Assembly: GCF_040358985.1 (NCBI RefSeq)
Contig: NZ_CP132932.1
Span: 1,984,001 to 2,048,000 of the forward strand
Direction of reading: 5' to 3'
Source: Tunturibacter empetritectus
GTDB lineage: Bacteria; Acidobacteriota; Terriglobia; Terriglobales; Acidobacteriaceae
DNA: 64,000 bases
Part shown: one piece after another, positions 8,890-19,265 of the stretch
Position numbering within the stretch: position 1 is the first letter of the stretch
Layout of the letters: each line of letters begins with the position of its first letter
Notes under the pieces: model-generated
What the model was told of the DNA's origin: nothing
Database searches by the model: none
Seen by the model: only the letters and a program-made list of their open reading frames with translations
Made by a program: the position numbers and the translations under genes

Positions 8890-8905
8890 GCCCCCATAAG
8901 GGGGC
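8890..8905 (-). terminator. rho-independent terminator-like hairpin downstream of prfA
   Basis: GCCCCC and GGGGGC form a perfect six-base stem around ATAA. On the minus strand the stem is followed by TTTATATTTTT, the T-rich tail expected when transcription comes from prfA. It separates prfA from the NYN gene, whose start lies 27 bases further on. Confidence 0.75.
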
Positions 8906-9031
8906 GTATAGTGCTCGCCTACGAGCGTAACGGATAACACCACTTTACTCACTCCTTATCAAGATAGCAATAGATGTCGAAAATCTTATTAAGCCACCCG
9001 TCATTTGAACGGTACTAACATAAGCACGGGT

Positions 9032-10108
9032 TCAGGCAGCCTCTGCTTCGGCTTTGAGCTTTTCCGCGGTGTAGTGCGCGATGAGTGCGTCGATGGTGGG
9101 CTGAATCTGGCCTTCCATCACCATCGCGAGCTGGTGGTTGGTGAGGCCGATGCGGTGATCGGTGAGGCGGTTCTGAGGGAAGTTGTAGGTGCGGATCTTC
9201 TCGCTGCGGTCGCCGGAGCCGATCTGCTGCTTGCGATCCTTCGCCTGGAGTTGGTGGATGCGTTCGGCCTCCACTTCATAGAGGCGGGCGCGGAGGACAC
9301 GCATTCCCTTCTCGCGATTCTTGATCTGCGACTTTTCGTCCTGGCAGCTGACGACGGTGTTGGTCGGCAGATGCGTGATGCGGACTGCGGAGTAGGTGGT
9401 GTTCACCGACTGTCCGCCGGGTCCGGAAGAGCAGAAGGTGTCGATGCGCAGATCCTTGGCTTCAATCTTGATGTCGACCTCTTCGGCCTCGGGTAGAACG
9501 GCGACGGTGATGGCGGAGGTGTGGACGCGGCCTTGGGTTTCGGTCGCGGGAACGCGCTGAACGCGATGGACGCCGGACTCGTACTTGAGCTGCGAGTAGA
9601 CGTTTTCGCCTTCGATGATCGCCGTTACGTCCTTCAATCCATGGCCGATGCCAGACTCGGTCTGGGAGAGGATCTCGACCTTCCACTTGTGCTGCTCGGC
9701 GAAGCGCATATACATGCGGAAGACCTCTGCGACGAAGAGTGCTGCCTCGTCGCCGCCGGTGCCGGCACGTAGCTCGAGGATGACGTTCTTCTCGTCGTTA
9801 GGGTCTTTGGGGAGGAGTAGAACTTTGAGCTGCTCCTCTACAGGCTCGAGGCGCGGCTCCAGGGTGTCGAGCTCGGCCTGTGCCATCTCTTTTACCTCGG
9901 GGTCGGGGTCGGCGAGCATGGCTGTAGCCTCGGCGATGCCGTCCCGTATCTTGCGGTACTCGCGAAACTTCTCGACGGTGGGCTCCATGTCGCGGTGCTG
10001 CTTGGCGATGCCCTGAAACTTCTTCTGGTCGTTGACCAGCGTGGGGTCGGACATCTGCCTGCCGAGGTCTTCGTAACGGGCTTCAAGTTGATCGAGGCGG
10101 TCGAACAT
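9032..10108 (-). CDS. prfA: peptide chain release factor 1
   Basis: 358 residues, the normal RF1 length. The protein opens [19 protein letters not shown] and has the stop-codon recognition tripeptide PAT in [14 protein letters not shown], which marks RF1 (UAA/UAG) rather than RF2. The catalytic GGQ lies in [20 protein letters not shown], and the glutamine is the substrate of PrmC encoded downstream. The C-terminal [16 protein letters not shown] is also canonical. Expression probably starts in the 256-bp gap shared with the divergent DNA ligase gene and ends at the hairpin at 8890-8905. Confidence 0.97.
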   Translation of the reverse strand: MFDRLDQLEARYEDLGRQMSDPTLVNDQKKFQGIAKQHRDMEPTVEKFREYRKIRDGIAEATAMLADPDPEVKEMAQAELDTLEPRLEPVEEQLKVLLLPKDPNDEKNVILELRAGTGGDEAALFVAEVFRMYMRFAEQHKWKVEILSQTESGIGHGLKDVTAIIEGENVYSQLKYESGVHRVQRVPATETQGRVHTSAITVAVLPEAEEVDIKIEAKDLRIDTFCSSGPGGQSVNTTYSAVRITHLPTNTVVSCQDEKSQIKNREKGMRVLRARLYEVEAERIHQLQAKDRKQQIGSGDRSEKIRTYNFPQNRLTDHRIGLTNHQLAMVMEGQIQPTIDALIAHYTAEKLKAEAEAA

Positions 10109-10364
10109 GGCTACTCCATTGAGTAAAAAGGAATTAGGGGATCAGAAGGGTCGGGGTAGAGGAGAGGCGCAGCTAGGCAAAATCGTGGCGGTCGGGAGAC
10201 TCGGCCACGCGGGAGAGAGACACCGAATTTGCGGCTGTGTTCATGTCTGTTTAGATGTTACTCCTTGTGCCTACGGTGCAGCCAGCCCCTTTTTGGCATC
10301 TTTACTGAGTGGAATCAGTTGATCCCAAACGGGGAATCGGGCATTCGGGGTGAGGGTTGAAGCT

Positions 10365-12422
10365 ATGGCGTTGTTTGCGGTGGTGGCGGAGCTGGCAGAG
10401 CAGTTGGCGCAGGAGGCTGGAAAGCTGAAGAAGCGCGCAGTTATGGCAGAGGCGATCGCGAAGGTGCACTCAGCAAGTCCGGAGAGTGGGTCGGAGAGCG
10501 AAGACTCAGGTTTGCTGGCGCTCTATCTTGCCGGAACGCCGTTTGCAGAGGCGGATTCGCGGAAGCTGAACGCCGGCGGGGCGTTACTCTCGAAGGCGCT
10601 GCTGGCGGTCAGTGGAGCCAGCGATCAGGCGCTGACGGCGGCGTACCGGCGGCACGGAGACATGGGTGCGGCGGCCTTTGATCTGCTGATCGCAGCGAGA
10701 GAGGAGAATGCTCCTGAGCTGACGCTGGCCGAGGTAGCCGAAGCGTTTGCTGCGATGGCCGTGGCGAAGACGACGGCGATTCGTGCGGCTCTGGTCGAGG
10801 GTTTGCTGCGGCGGGCGACTCCGCTCGAGGCAAAGTATCTGCTGAAGCTGATGCTTGGCGATATGCGAATTGGAGTGAAGCAGAGCCTGGTGGAGGAGGC
10901 GATTGCCGCTGCGGCTGGAGCTTCTGTGGAAGCTGTACGTCGAGCGGTGATGCTCGAGGCGGATCTTGGTAGCGCCGTGCAGCGAGCCTTCTCCGGGACC
11001 CTGCCTGAGGCAAGGATGCGGCTGTTTCATCCGCTGGGATTCATGCTGGCGTCGCCGGTGGAGACGCCGGAGGAGGCGGTGGAGCGGTTCACCGAAAAGC
11101 CCGCGAAGGTGCCGGTTGTGAAGACCGGCAAGCCTCGCAAAGACAAGAAGGCAGTGACCGTAGAAGCGGCGAACGAAGTGATGGAAGAAGCTGCGGTGCC
11201 GCAAAGTTTTGATGCGAGTGCCGATGTCGACGCCGAGCAGTTTGCCGATGCTTCGCCCGAAGATGTACTTGCAAAAGGGACGCAGGCGGGCGGTAATGCG
11301 ACGCTCGCAAACGCCACAGATGCCCAGGGCGTGCAGGCGTTTCTCGAAGACAAGTACGACGGGATGCGGGCGCAGATACACTGCGGAGACTCCGGTCAGC
11401 CGGGGCGGGTGGCGATCTACTCTCGCAACAAGGAAGACGTTACCGAAAGCTTCCCAGAGCTCGAGGAGGCGTTTGCGCAGGTTCGCGCCGACCCGGATGC
11501 AGATGCGAGTGAAGGTTCCCTGATCCCGTACTCTCTGATATTCGACGGGGAGATTCTGGGATGGGACTTCGAACAGGCGCGTGCTCTCCCGTTCGCCGTG
11601 CTGGGGCAGAGGATTGGGCGTAAGCGAGTTTCGAACGAGTGGCGCCAGCAGGTGCCGGTCATCTTTATGGCCTTCGACCTGATGTGCGCCGATGGCGAAC
11701 TGCTGCTGGAGCTGCCGTTACGGGAGCGGCGCAATCGGCTGGAGGCGGTGGTGGAGCGACTGGTAGAGCGCGTGGCCTCTCCGCTGGTGGTGGACGAGCG
11801 GGCGCGTGATTCGCAGGCGGTGTTGTTTGCAGGCGAGCAGAGCGCTGGATTGGAGAGGCTGATGATCTCGCCGTCGCGGCTGGTGGAGTCTGCGGAAGAT
11901 ATTGACCGGGCTTACGCCGATGCACGAGCGCGAGCGAATGAGGGTGTGATGCTGAAGGCCGCGGAGTCAATCTATCAGCCGGGTCGGCGGGGGCTGGCGT
12001 GGGTAAAGCTGAAGCGCGAGTTGGCGACGCTGGACGTGGTGGTGACGGGCGCGGAGTTTGGGCATGGGCGGCGCGCAGGCATCTTGAGCGACTATACGTT
12101 CGCGGTGCGCGGCGATGCGGGCGAGCTACTCAACGTCGGCAAAGCCTACTCGGGCCTGACGGACGTCGAGATCGGCGAGATGAGCGCGTGGATGATGGAG
12201 CACACTCTCGAAGACCAGGGGCACTTTCGCACGGTGGAACCGCTGATGGTGCTGGAGGTAGCGTTCAACAACATTATGCGCAGCGGCCGTCACGCGAGCG
12301 GGTTTGCGCTTCGTTTTCCGCGCATCCTGAAGATCCGGACGGACAAGCCTGTGGCCGAGATTGATACCGTCTCGCGGGTGGAAGAGGTGTATCAGTCTCA
12401 GGTCGACAAACCGGTGGAATGA
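10365..12422 (+). CDS. ATP-dependent DNA ligase with unusual linker
   Basis: About 685 residues. The ATG at 10365 (MALFAVVAELAEQL) is preferred over a GTG at 10350. Residues 1-235 form the helical DNA-binding domain (LLRRATPLEAKYLLKLML and GDMRIGVKQSLVEEAI are characteristic). The nucleotidyltransferase domain has EDKYDGMRAQ with the adenylated Lys330, then YSRNKEDVTE, FDGEILGW and EGVMLK. An OB-fold domain ends the protein. Family members normally pass almost directly from the DNA-binding domain to motif I. Here residues about 243-322 are a Lys/Ala/Asp-rich low-complexity insertion. It seals nicks in repair, additional to the housekeeping NAD-dependent ligase expected elsewhere. Confidence 0.93.
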   Translation: MALFAVVAELAEQLAQEAGKLKKRAVMAEAIAKVHSASPESGSESEDSGLLALYLAGTPFAEADSRKLNAGGALLSKALLAVSGASDQALTAAYRRHGDMGAAAFDLLIAAREENAPELTLAEVAEAFAAMAVAKTTAIRAALVEGLLRRATPLEAKYLLKLMLGDMRIGVKQSLVEEAIAAAAGASVEAVRRAVMLEADLGSAVQRAFSGTLPEARMRLFHPLGFMLASPVETPEEAVERFTEKPAKVPVVKTGKPRKDKKAVTVEAANEVMEEAAVPQSFDASADVDAEQFADASPEDVLAKGTQAGGNATLANATDAQGVQAFLEDKYDGMRAQIHCGDSGQPGRVAIYSRNKEDVTESFPELEEAFAQVRADPDADASEGSLIPYSLIFDGEILGWDFEQARALPFAVLGQRIGRKRVSNEWRQQVPVIFMAFDLMCADGELLLELPLRERRNRLEAVVERLVERVASPLVVDERARDSQAVLFAGEQSAGLERLMISPSRLVESAEDIDRAYADARARANEGVMLKAAESIYQPGRRGLAWVKLKRELATLDVVVTGAEFGHGRRAGILSDYTFAVRGDAGELLNVGKAYSGLTDVEIGEMSAWMMEHTLEDQGHFRTVEPLMVLEVAFNNIMRSGRHASGFALRFPRILKIRTDKPVAEIDTVSRVEEVYQSQVDKPVE

Positions 12423-12566
12423 CCCGAACGCTGTCCGGTAGGACTGCAGCGAGGAAGCCTTCGGGCTCGCCGAGTTTAACCGACAGAACCTTGTATTTCT
12501 TGATTGCTATGGCTCCCTCTGGCTGCTAAAGTCCGTTCCACAGCCACCTAGTTCGTCGGGGAGACG

Positions 12567-14165
12567 ATGATCGAAGACAGCCACGCGCCAGGCAGGGTAA
12601 CCCAATTTGTCGTCCTACTGATCAGCTTCGTTCTGCTGGATCTTCTATCCCTGCCTATCTTTTTTTCGTACTACCTCTGGGTCTTTGCCGATAGAAGCAA
12701 CTTCCTCAACCTCGACTACATGCTCGCCGAACATCTTCACCTGGGGGTGGATGCCTTTTATCAGTACGGGCTTCTTCCGGTCTTGATTCAGCACGGCCTG
12801 TTTGCGATCTTCGGCCGCGGCTACTGGCCGATGATTGGTTGCACGATCGTCGTGTTGATCCTGATGGTGGTGTTCTGGACTTATTTTCTGCGTGACCTCT
12901 CCTCGCGGTGGTTGTATCTCGCCGCGGTGGTCGCGGTCGCTCCTCTTCTTCTGTGGGTCAATCCCAACTTCCCTTACTCTCTGGTGCAGTTGTCGATGTT
13001 GTTTGCTCTGCTCTTTCTTGTGGAGGGGCGTGCGGACGTGGCGCTTGCCGTCTCGGTGATTGGCTGCTTCAGCGTTCCGTCGTTGCCGCTGCTTCTCACT
13101 GGACTTCTCGCTCTCTATATCGCAGCGGACTGGTGGTTCAACAGCGACCGTTCGATTCGGCTTCTGGTCCGTCGCTTTGCTCCCGGCGTTCTGACGTACG
13201 TTGTCTTGTTCGCCGGTCTAAGCGCCTACTTTGGGGTTCAATCCACTCTGGTAACGGCGCTCCCCATGCTGGGACTAAAGTTTTACTATGGCACGGCGGG
13301 CAAGATGGACTACAACGACCTGAAGGGCTTCCTGCATCCCGCCGGCCACAGTTTGAAGTACTACCTCGGGTATTACGTCGTCACGCCGATTACATGGTGG
13401 ATCCTCAGCACGCTCGCCCTGGCTGCTATGGGAGCCTGGGCGCTGCGCGTAATGATCCGCAGCGGCAGACCCGATCCCAGGCACGCCGCCGTAGCCTTCT
13501 GCGCGGCGCTGCAGCTTTTCTTTGCCGTCGCAGCGTACAAGGGCGACGGGCAGCACATTATCTACGACCCAATCGTTGCAGCTGGCGTACTCCTTGGCAT
13601 CTCGCTGCTCACGATTCCTCGCTGGCAGAATCGCTCGCTGATCCTCTTTATCTGCATAGGACTATGTGCGCAGCTGGGGCAGGCCAGACTCACTCTGGCT
13701 GCGTGGCGGGGGACTCATCGCTACCCCGTTACAAAAAACCTCTACGCAGAGCCTGAGTACGCTGAGCAGATGGCGAAGATCCTCGAGATCGCCTCGACGA
13801 AGAAACTTTTGATGATGTCGAATGCAACGGGCGTTCACGGCTACTATCCAACGATCGGCTCTCCGGACGCATGGTTTCTTATGCCGCACCAGCAGCTTCC
13901 TGCGGATCGCGAGCGCATCATCGCCGGTGTTCGCGCGGCCGAGGTGGTGGTCGAGGACACCACGCACGTCCCGTACTTTACCGACCGCGATCCGGATGTT
14001 CAGGCTCAACTCCGCTCGATGTGCCTGACCGACGTAACCCGCGACTTCCAGATATGGTGGCGAAATCCGCCGGAGTCCGCCACCTGCAAACTCAACCTGC
14101 GCAATACGCGAAGCAGTGCGGAGTCAACGGCAACGATGTCGGACTCTGCGCCCGTACCTCATTGA
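12567..14165 (+). CDS. polytopic membrane protein of unknown function (glycosyltransferase-39-like topology)
   Basis: 532 residues with about ten hydrophobic segments between residues 12 and 375 (for example FVVLLISFVLLDLLSLPIFF and WLYLAAVVAVAPLLL). A soluble C-terminal domain of about 150 residues contains LLMMSNATGVHGYYPTIGS and VVEDTTHVPYF. An acidic motif in the first external loop (NFLNLDYMLAEHLHLGVDAFYQYG) resembles the loop of lipid-linked-sugar-using glycosyltransferases of the ArnT/GT39 type, but I cannot place it in a named family. It starts 144 bp after the ligase and ends 50 bp before the GH127 gene, so it may be co-transcribed with the latter. Confidence 0.65.
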   Translation: MIEDSHAPGRVTQFVVLLISFVLLDLLSLPIFFSYYLWVFADRSNFLNLDYMLAEHLHLGVDAFYQYGLLPVLIQHGLFAIFGRGYWPMIGCTIVVLILMVVFWTYFLRDLSSRWLYLAAVVAVAPLLLWVNPNFPYSLVQLSMLFALLFLVEGRADVALAVSVIGCFSVPSLPLLLTGLLALYIAADWWFNSDRSIRLLVRRFAPGVLTYVVLFAGLSAYFGVQSTLVTALPMLGLKFYYGTAGKMDYNDLKGFLHPAGHSLKYYLGYYVVTPITWWILSTLALAAMGAWALRVMIRSGRPDPRHAAVAFCAALQLFFAVAAYKGDGQHIIYDPIVAAGVLLGISLLTIPRWQNRSLILFICIGLCAQLGQARLTLAAWRGTHRYPVTKNLYAEPEYAEQMAKILEIASTKKLLMMSNATGVHGYYPTIGSPDAWFLMPHQQLPADRERIIAGVRAAEVVVEDTTHVPYFTDRDPDVQAQLRSMCLTDVTRDFQIWWRNPPESATCKLNLRNTRSSAESTATMSDSAPVPH

Positions 14166-14215
14166 TCGCAGCCCACCGGGTGACAGATCGATCTCAACAG
14201 GCAGAGAATGCTGGA

Positions 14216-16081
14216 GTGAGCCTTGAGATCTCGAGACGCGAGTTGTTGCGGGGTGGGGCTGCTGTTGCGGCTGGTGGGGCGCTGCAACGTACCGGATTTG
14301 CCGCTGTTAGCGCGGGGCCGCTCGAAGAGGTTGGTTATTCGCAGGTGACGCTCAAGAGTGCGCCGCACCTGGCTCAGATGGAGAACGCGCGCGCCATACT
14401 CATGGGGATCAGCGACGACAGCCTGTTGATGCCGTTCCGAAAGATGGTGGGACAGGATGCGCCGGGCGAAGATATCGGCGGGTGGTATCAGTACCGGGCG
14501 GACTATGACTACAGAAAAGAAGACGCGGGGCTGGCGCCGAGTGCAACGTTCGGGCAGTGGGTGTCGGCCTTGTCGCGGATGTATGCGATCACGGGCGATC
14601 CCGCGTTGCGCGAGCGTGTCGTGCGTCTGAATCGTCTCTACGCCAAGACAATCGCCACTGAGTACTATGCCAACAACCGCTTTCCCGCCTATTGCTTCGA
14701 CAGGCTGGTCTGCGGGCTGATGGATGCGCACCGGCTCGCGGGAGACGACGATGCCTTGGCGATCCTGGAGCGCACACGAAAGGCTGCATTGCCTGAGTTG
14801 CCGTCCCGCGCGGTGGACCGCGAGGTCGTTTGGAGGCAGGGCAAAGATGTCTCCTGGACCTGGGATGAGAGCTACACCCTTCCGGAGAATTTGTATCTCG
14901 TATCGTTGCAGATGAACGGAGAGGGGCACATCTACCGCGAGATGGCAGAGCGTTATCTTGATGACGCAAGCTACTTCGATCCACTGGCACGTGGAGAGAA
15001 CGTGCTCGGAGGCAGGCACGCGTACAGCTATGTCAATGCCTTGTGCTCCGCAATGCAGGCTTATCTTGTCGGCGGAAGCGAGAAGCATCTGCGCGCCGCG
15101 AAGAATGGCTTCGACATGCTTCTTGCTCAAAGCTTCGCAACCGGCGGGTGGGGACCGGATGAGATGTTGAAGGCTCCTGGATCGGGTAAGGTCTTCGCAA
15201 GCCTGGCAACGAGTCACAACAGCTTCGAGACACCTTGCGGAGCCTATGCGCACATGAAACTGACGCGGTACCTGCTACGCTGCACACGCGACGGCCGTTA
15301 TGGCGACAGCATGGAGCGGGTAATGTACAACACCGTCATGGGCGCCATGCCGCTGCAGCCCGATGGCCACGCCTTCTATTACTCGGACTACCGCTCGCGA
15401 CCTTCGGAGAAGGCAGGGGATGGTACAAACGGCACGTTGGACATCGGAGCAAAGCGGGTTTATTCAACCCACCGGTGGCCCTGTTGTTCGGGAACGCTGC
15501 CGCAGGTCGCCGCGGACTACTGGATCAACGGATATTTCCACGAGCCGGGAGCGATGTGGGTTAACCTCTATCTGCCATCTGTTCTTCGGTGGAGCGAAGG
15601 CGGCGCACAGCTCGAGATGGAATTGGAAGGAGATTATCCGGAGACGCCGGAGGTTCGCCTGCGCCTGAAGACCACGCGCGTGGTGCCGTTTGCACTGAAG
15701 TTGCGAATTCCGGCCTGGGCCGACGGGGCCACGCTGCAGGTGAACGGTAGCCCCTTTCCGATGACAGTAGCGTTGGGGTTCGCCACGGTGCAGCGCAGAT
15801 GGCGGACCGGCGATACGGTGAAGCTGCAACTGCCGATGAAGCCGAGAATCGAGACGTTGGATGAGGCGCATCCCGAGACGGCAGCGGTCCTGTTTGGGCC
15901 GAGGGTGTTGCTCGCACTGGCTTCCGGGCCAGTAGTGGCACGCAGAGCGCAAGCTCTCGCTGTAGAACAGGACAAGCAACGCGAGTGGATATTGGAGAGC
16001 ACCAACGGGCCAGTAAAGATGGTTCCTTTTACCTCGGTTGGGGACCAGGAGTATCTGACCTATCTCCAACTGATGAGCTAA
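14216..16081 (+). CDS. GH127-family glycoside hydrolase (DUF1680; beta-L-arabinofuranosidase-like), TAT-exported
   Basis: No ATG lies near the start. The GTG at 14216 gives 621 residues and places SRRELLRGGAAVAAGG as a twin-arginine signal at residues 6-21; a GTG at 14180 is the alternative. The (alpha/alpha)6 barrel contains WTWDESYTLPENLY and TGDPALRERVVRLNRLY. The family's Cys pair is present as PCCSGTLPQ (Cys423-Cys424), one Cys being the nucleophile and zinc ligand in characterised members. An upstream FETPCGAY supplies a Glu and a Cys with one extra residue between them compared with the usual ETC/ESC. C-terminal beta-domains complete the enzyme. It likely removes arabinofuranose from plant glycans; the exact linkage is inference. 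Confidence 0.87.
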   Translation: MSLEISRRELLRGGAAVAAGGALQRTGFAAVSAGPLEEVGYSQVTLKSAPHLAQMENARAILMGISDDSLLMPFRKMVGQDAPGEDIGGWYQYRADYDYRKEDAGLAPSATFGQWVSALSRMYAITGDPALRERVVRLNRLYAKTIATEYYANNRFPAYCFDRLVCGLMDAHRLAGDDDALAILERTRKAALPELPSRAVDREVVWRQGKDVSWTWDESYTLPENLYLVSLQMNGEGHIYREMAERYLDDASYFDPLARGENVLGGRHAYSYVNALCSAMQAYLVGGSEKHLRAAKNGFDMLLAQSFATGGWGPDEMLKAPGSGKVFASLATSHNSFETPCGAYAHMKLTRYLLRCTRDGRYGDSMERVMYNTVMGAMPLQPDGHAFYYSDYRSRPSEKAGDGTNGTLDIGAKRVYSTHRWPCCSGTLPQVAADYWINGYFHEPGAMWVNLYLPSVLRWSEGGAQLEMELEGDYPETPEVRLRLKTTRVVPFALKLRIPAWADGATLQVNGSPFPMTVALGFATVQRRWRTGDTVKLQLPMKPRIETLDEAHPETAAVLFGPRVLLALASGPVVARRAQALAVEQDKQREWILESTNGPVKMVPFTSVGDQEYLTYLQLMS

Positions 16082-16169
16082 ATGGATAAGGCAACCCATA
16101 GGCCGAAGACAAAAAATCGCAGAGGTAAAAATCTAACACCCAATGATCTCTGGATGCATCTTAAGCTCC

Positions 16170-17204
<1,035 letters not shown>

Positions 17205-17282
17205 ACGCGTAGAATTGGCGATGATCTCGGGGCCTCGTGGACTCCCTGCGAGCCTCGCCAATTTTAGTACTTGTGAGGTTGA

Positions 17283-19196
17283 ATGCGCCGAAGGTTTCCT
17301 GCGTTGGTTTTGTTTTGTCTTTTAGTTCTTGCTGGAGGCTACGCGGCGGTAACCTTCCTGCCGCAGTTCATTCTCGGATACCTGGGTATGCCGCGACGCT
17401 ATCATGTGTATGCGCAGAGGCATCGATTCACGGTTCAGGGCGATCACTTTGTACTGGATGGCAAGCCCTTCCCGATCATCTCGGGAGAGATGCACTATCC
17501 GCGAATTCCGCGAGCGTATTGGCGCCAGCGATTCCGAATGGCCAAAGCGATGGGCTTGAACACGATCACGACATATGTCTTCTGGAACGTGCATGAACCG
17601 AAGCCGGGTGTATACGACTTTTCCGGCAACAACGATGTCGCAGAGTTTGTTCGTGAGGCTCAGCAGGAAGGCCTCTACGTAATCCTGCGGCCCGGGCCTT
17701 ATGTCTGCGCGGAGTGGGAGTTTGGCGGCTATCCCTCGTGGCTGCTGAAGGATCACGAGACCAGGGTGCGCACCAGCGACCCAAAGTTCATGGCGCCCAC
17801 TGCTCGATGGATTGCGCGGCTGGGAAAGGAGCTTGCTCCCTTGCAGGTGGGCAATGGCGGCCCTATTATCCTCACGCAGGTGGAGAATGAATACGGATCG
17901 TTCGGCCGCGATCATGCTTACATGGAGCAGATTCACAAGCTTCTCGTCGATGCGGGATTCACTCAGTCGCAGCTCTATACCGCGGACGGCCCGGAGCAGG
18001 TGCCGAATGGCTCCTTGCCGGAGCTTCCTGTCGGGATCAACTTTGGAGGCGAAGAAGATGGCGCAGCAGAGCGGGCATTCGCGAAGCTGAAAGAGGTCCG
18101 TCCGAACGGACCATTCATCAACAGCGAGTACTGGGCCGGTTGGTTCGATCACTGGGGAGCAGACCATGCGAACACCCACGCGGATAAGCAGGCAGACAAT
18201 CTGCAATGGATGCTGGCGCATGGTTACTCCGTCAGCTTCTATATGTTTCACGGCGGAACCAGCTTTGGCTGGATGAATGGCTCGAACGGCGATCAGAAAG
18301 GCAGCTACGAGCCGGACGTCACCAGCTACGACTACGACGCAGCGCTGGATGAAGGGGGGCGTCCCACGCCGAAGTACTTCGTGTTTCGCGACCTCATCGC
18401 AAAGTCCACCGGCATCACCGCGTCACCCGTGCCTGAAGTCGCACCGGCGATTCGAACTCCGGAGTCTAGATTTGTCGAGTCCGCATCCTTATGGGAGAAT
18501 CTGCCCACGCCCATCCGATCGGATCATCCGCTCAGCATGGAAGATGTCGACCAGTCCTATGGCTACATTCTGTATCGCACGACCTTGCAGTCAGCCGATC
18601 AGGGTGAGCTGGTTCTCGATGAACTTCACAGCTACGCCCAGGTCTATCTGGATGGCAAATTGCTTGGAACTCTCGATAGGCGACTAAAGCAGGATCGTCT
18701 TACACTTCCTGCGACTGCCGACAAAGCGCGTCTCGACATTCTGGTGGAAAATACCGGCCGGATCAACTTTGGCAAAGCCATTGGTGGCGAACGCGCCGGA
18801 ATAACAAAGCAGGTCACGTTGGGCGGCAAGGAACTCACAGGTTGGGAGATCTATCCGTTGCCGATGAACAATACCGCGAGCTTGAAGTTTTCAAAGCAGC
18901 CCTGCGAAGGCGCTTGTTTTTATCGCGCCAGCTTTGAGCTAAGCACCCTTGGCGATACCTTCCTCGACACCAGCCAATTGACGAAGGGCCAGCTTTGGCT
19001 CAATGGCCGCGCGCTGGGCCGCATCTGGACCATCGGGCCACAAAAGACACTCTATGCTCCGGCACCGTGGATGATGACGGGAAGCAATGAAGTGATCGTA
19101 TTCGATCTGCAGGGCAAGATGGGCGCGGCTGTCCGTGGGCTGGACAAACCAGTACTTGGTGCACCACCAACGAAAGAGTCTCCCGTAGCCCGGTAG
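17283..19196 (+). CDS. GH35 beta-galactosidase, exported/anchored
   Basis: 637 residues. An N-terminal hydrophobic stretch (ALVLFCLLVLAGGYAAVTFL) acts as signal or anchor. The GH35 barrel is unmistakable: HYPRIPRAYWRQRF, TYVFWNVHEP, RPGPYVCAEWEFGGYP, then PIILTQVENEYGSFG with acid/base Glu203, and NSEYWAGWFDHWG with nucleophile Glu282. C-terminal jelly-roll domains contain LDELHSYAQVYLDG and KGQLWLNGRALGRIW. It would release terminal beta-galactose from plant galactans or xyloglucan side chains in the periplasm. Transcription ends at the hairpin at 19212. Confidence 0.95.
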   Translation: MRRRFPALVLFCLLVLAGGYAAVTFLPQFILGYLGMPRRYHVYAQRHRFTVQGDHFVLDGKPFPIISGEMHYPRIPRAYWRQRFRMAKAMGLNTITTYVFWNVHEPKPGVYDFSGNNDVAEFVREAQQEGLYVILRPGPYVCAEWEFGGYPSWLLKDHETRVRTSDPKFMAPTARWIARLGKELAPLQVGNGGPIILTQVENEYGSFGRDHAYMEQIHKLLVDAGFTQSQLYTADGPEQVPNGSLPELPVGINFGGEEDGAAERAFAKLKEVRPNGPFINSEYWAGWFDHWGADHANTHADKQADNLQWMLAHGYSVSFYMFHGGTSFGWMNGSNGDQKGSYEPDVTSYDYDAALDEGGRPTPKYFVFRDLIAKSTGITASPVPEVAPAIRTPESRFVESASLWENLPTPIRSDHPLSMEDVDQSYGYILYRTTLQSADQGELVLDELHSYAQVYLDGKLLGTLDRRLKQDRLTLPATADKARLDILVENTGRINFGKAIGGERAGITKQVTLGGKELTGWEIYPLPMNNTASLKFSKQPCEGACFYRASFELSTLGDTFLDTSQLTKGQLWLNGRALGRIWTIGPQKTLYAPAPWMMTGSNEVIVFDLQGKMGAAVRGLDKPVLGAPPTKESPVAR

Positions 19197-19211
19197 TGCT
19201 CCTCAAAAAGA

Positions 19212-19239
19212 AGAGCCTCAGGCACGTTCCTGAGGCTCT
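19212..19239. terminator. bidirectional terminator between GH35 and the beta-barrel gene
   Basis: A perfect 11-bp stem, AGAGCCTCAGG with CCTGAGGCTCT, encloses a 6-base loop in the gap between two convergent genes. On the minus strand it is followed by CTTTTTGAGG, a short T run, so termination is probably more efficient for the minus-strand gene. Confidence 0.88.
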
Positions 19240-19265
19240 CTTAGACGTTGCATTGGTTGCTGCGG

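Noticed and set aside
12432..12443. GTCCGGTAGGAC after the DNA ligase as a further palindromic-element copy
   Set aside because: Only about 12 bases resemble the outer arm. None of the middle or inner arms is present, so it cannot be distinguished from chance.
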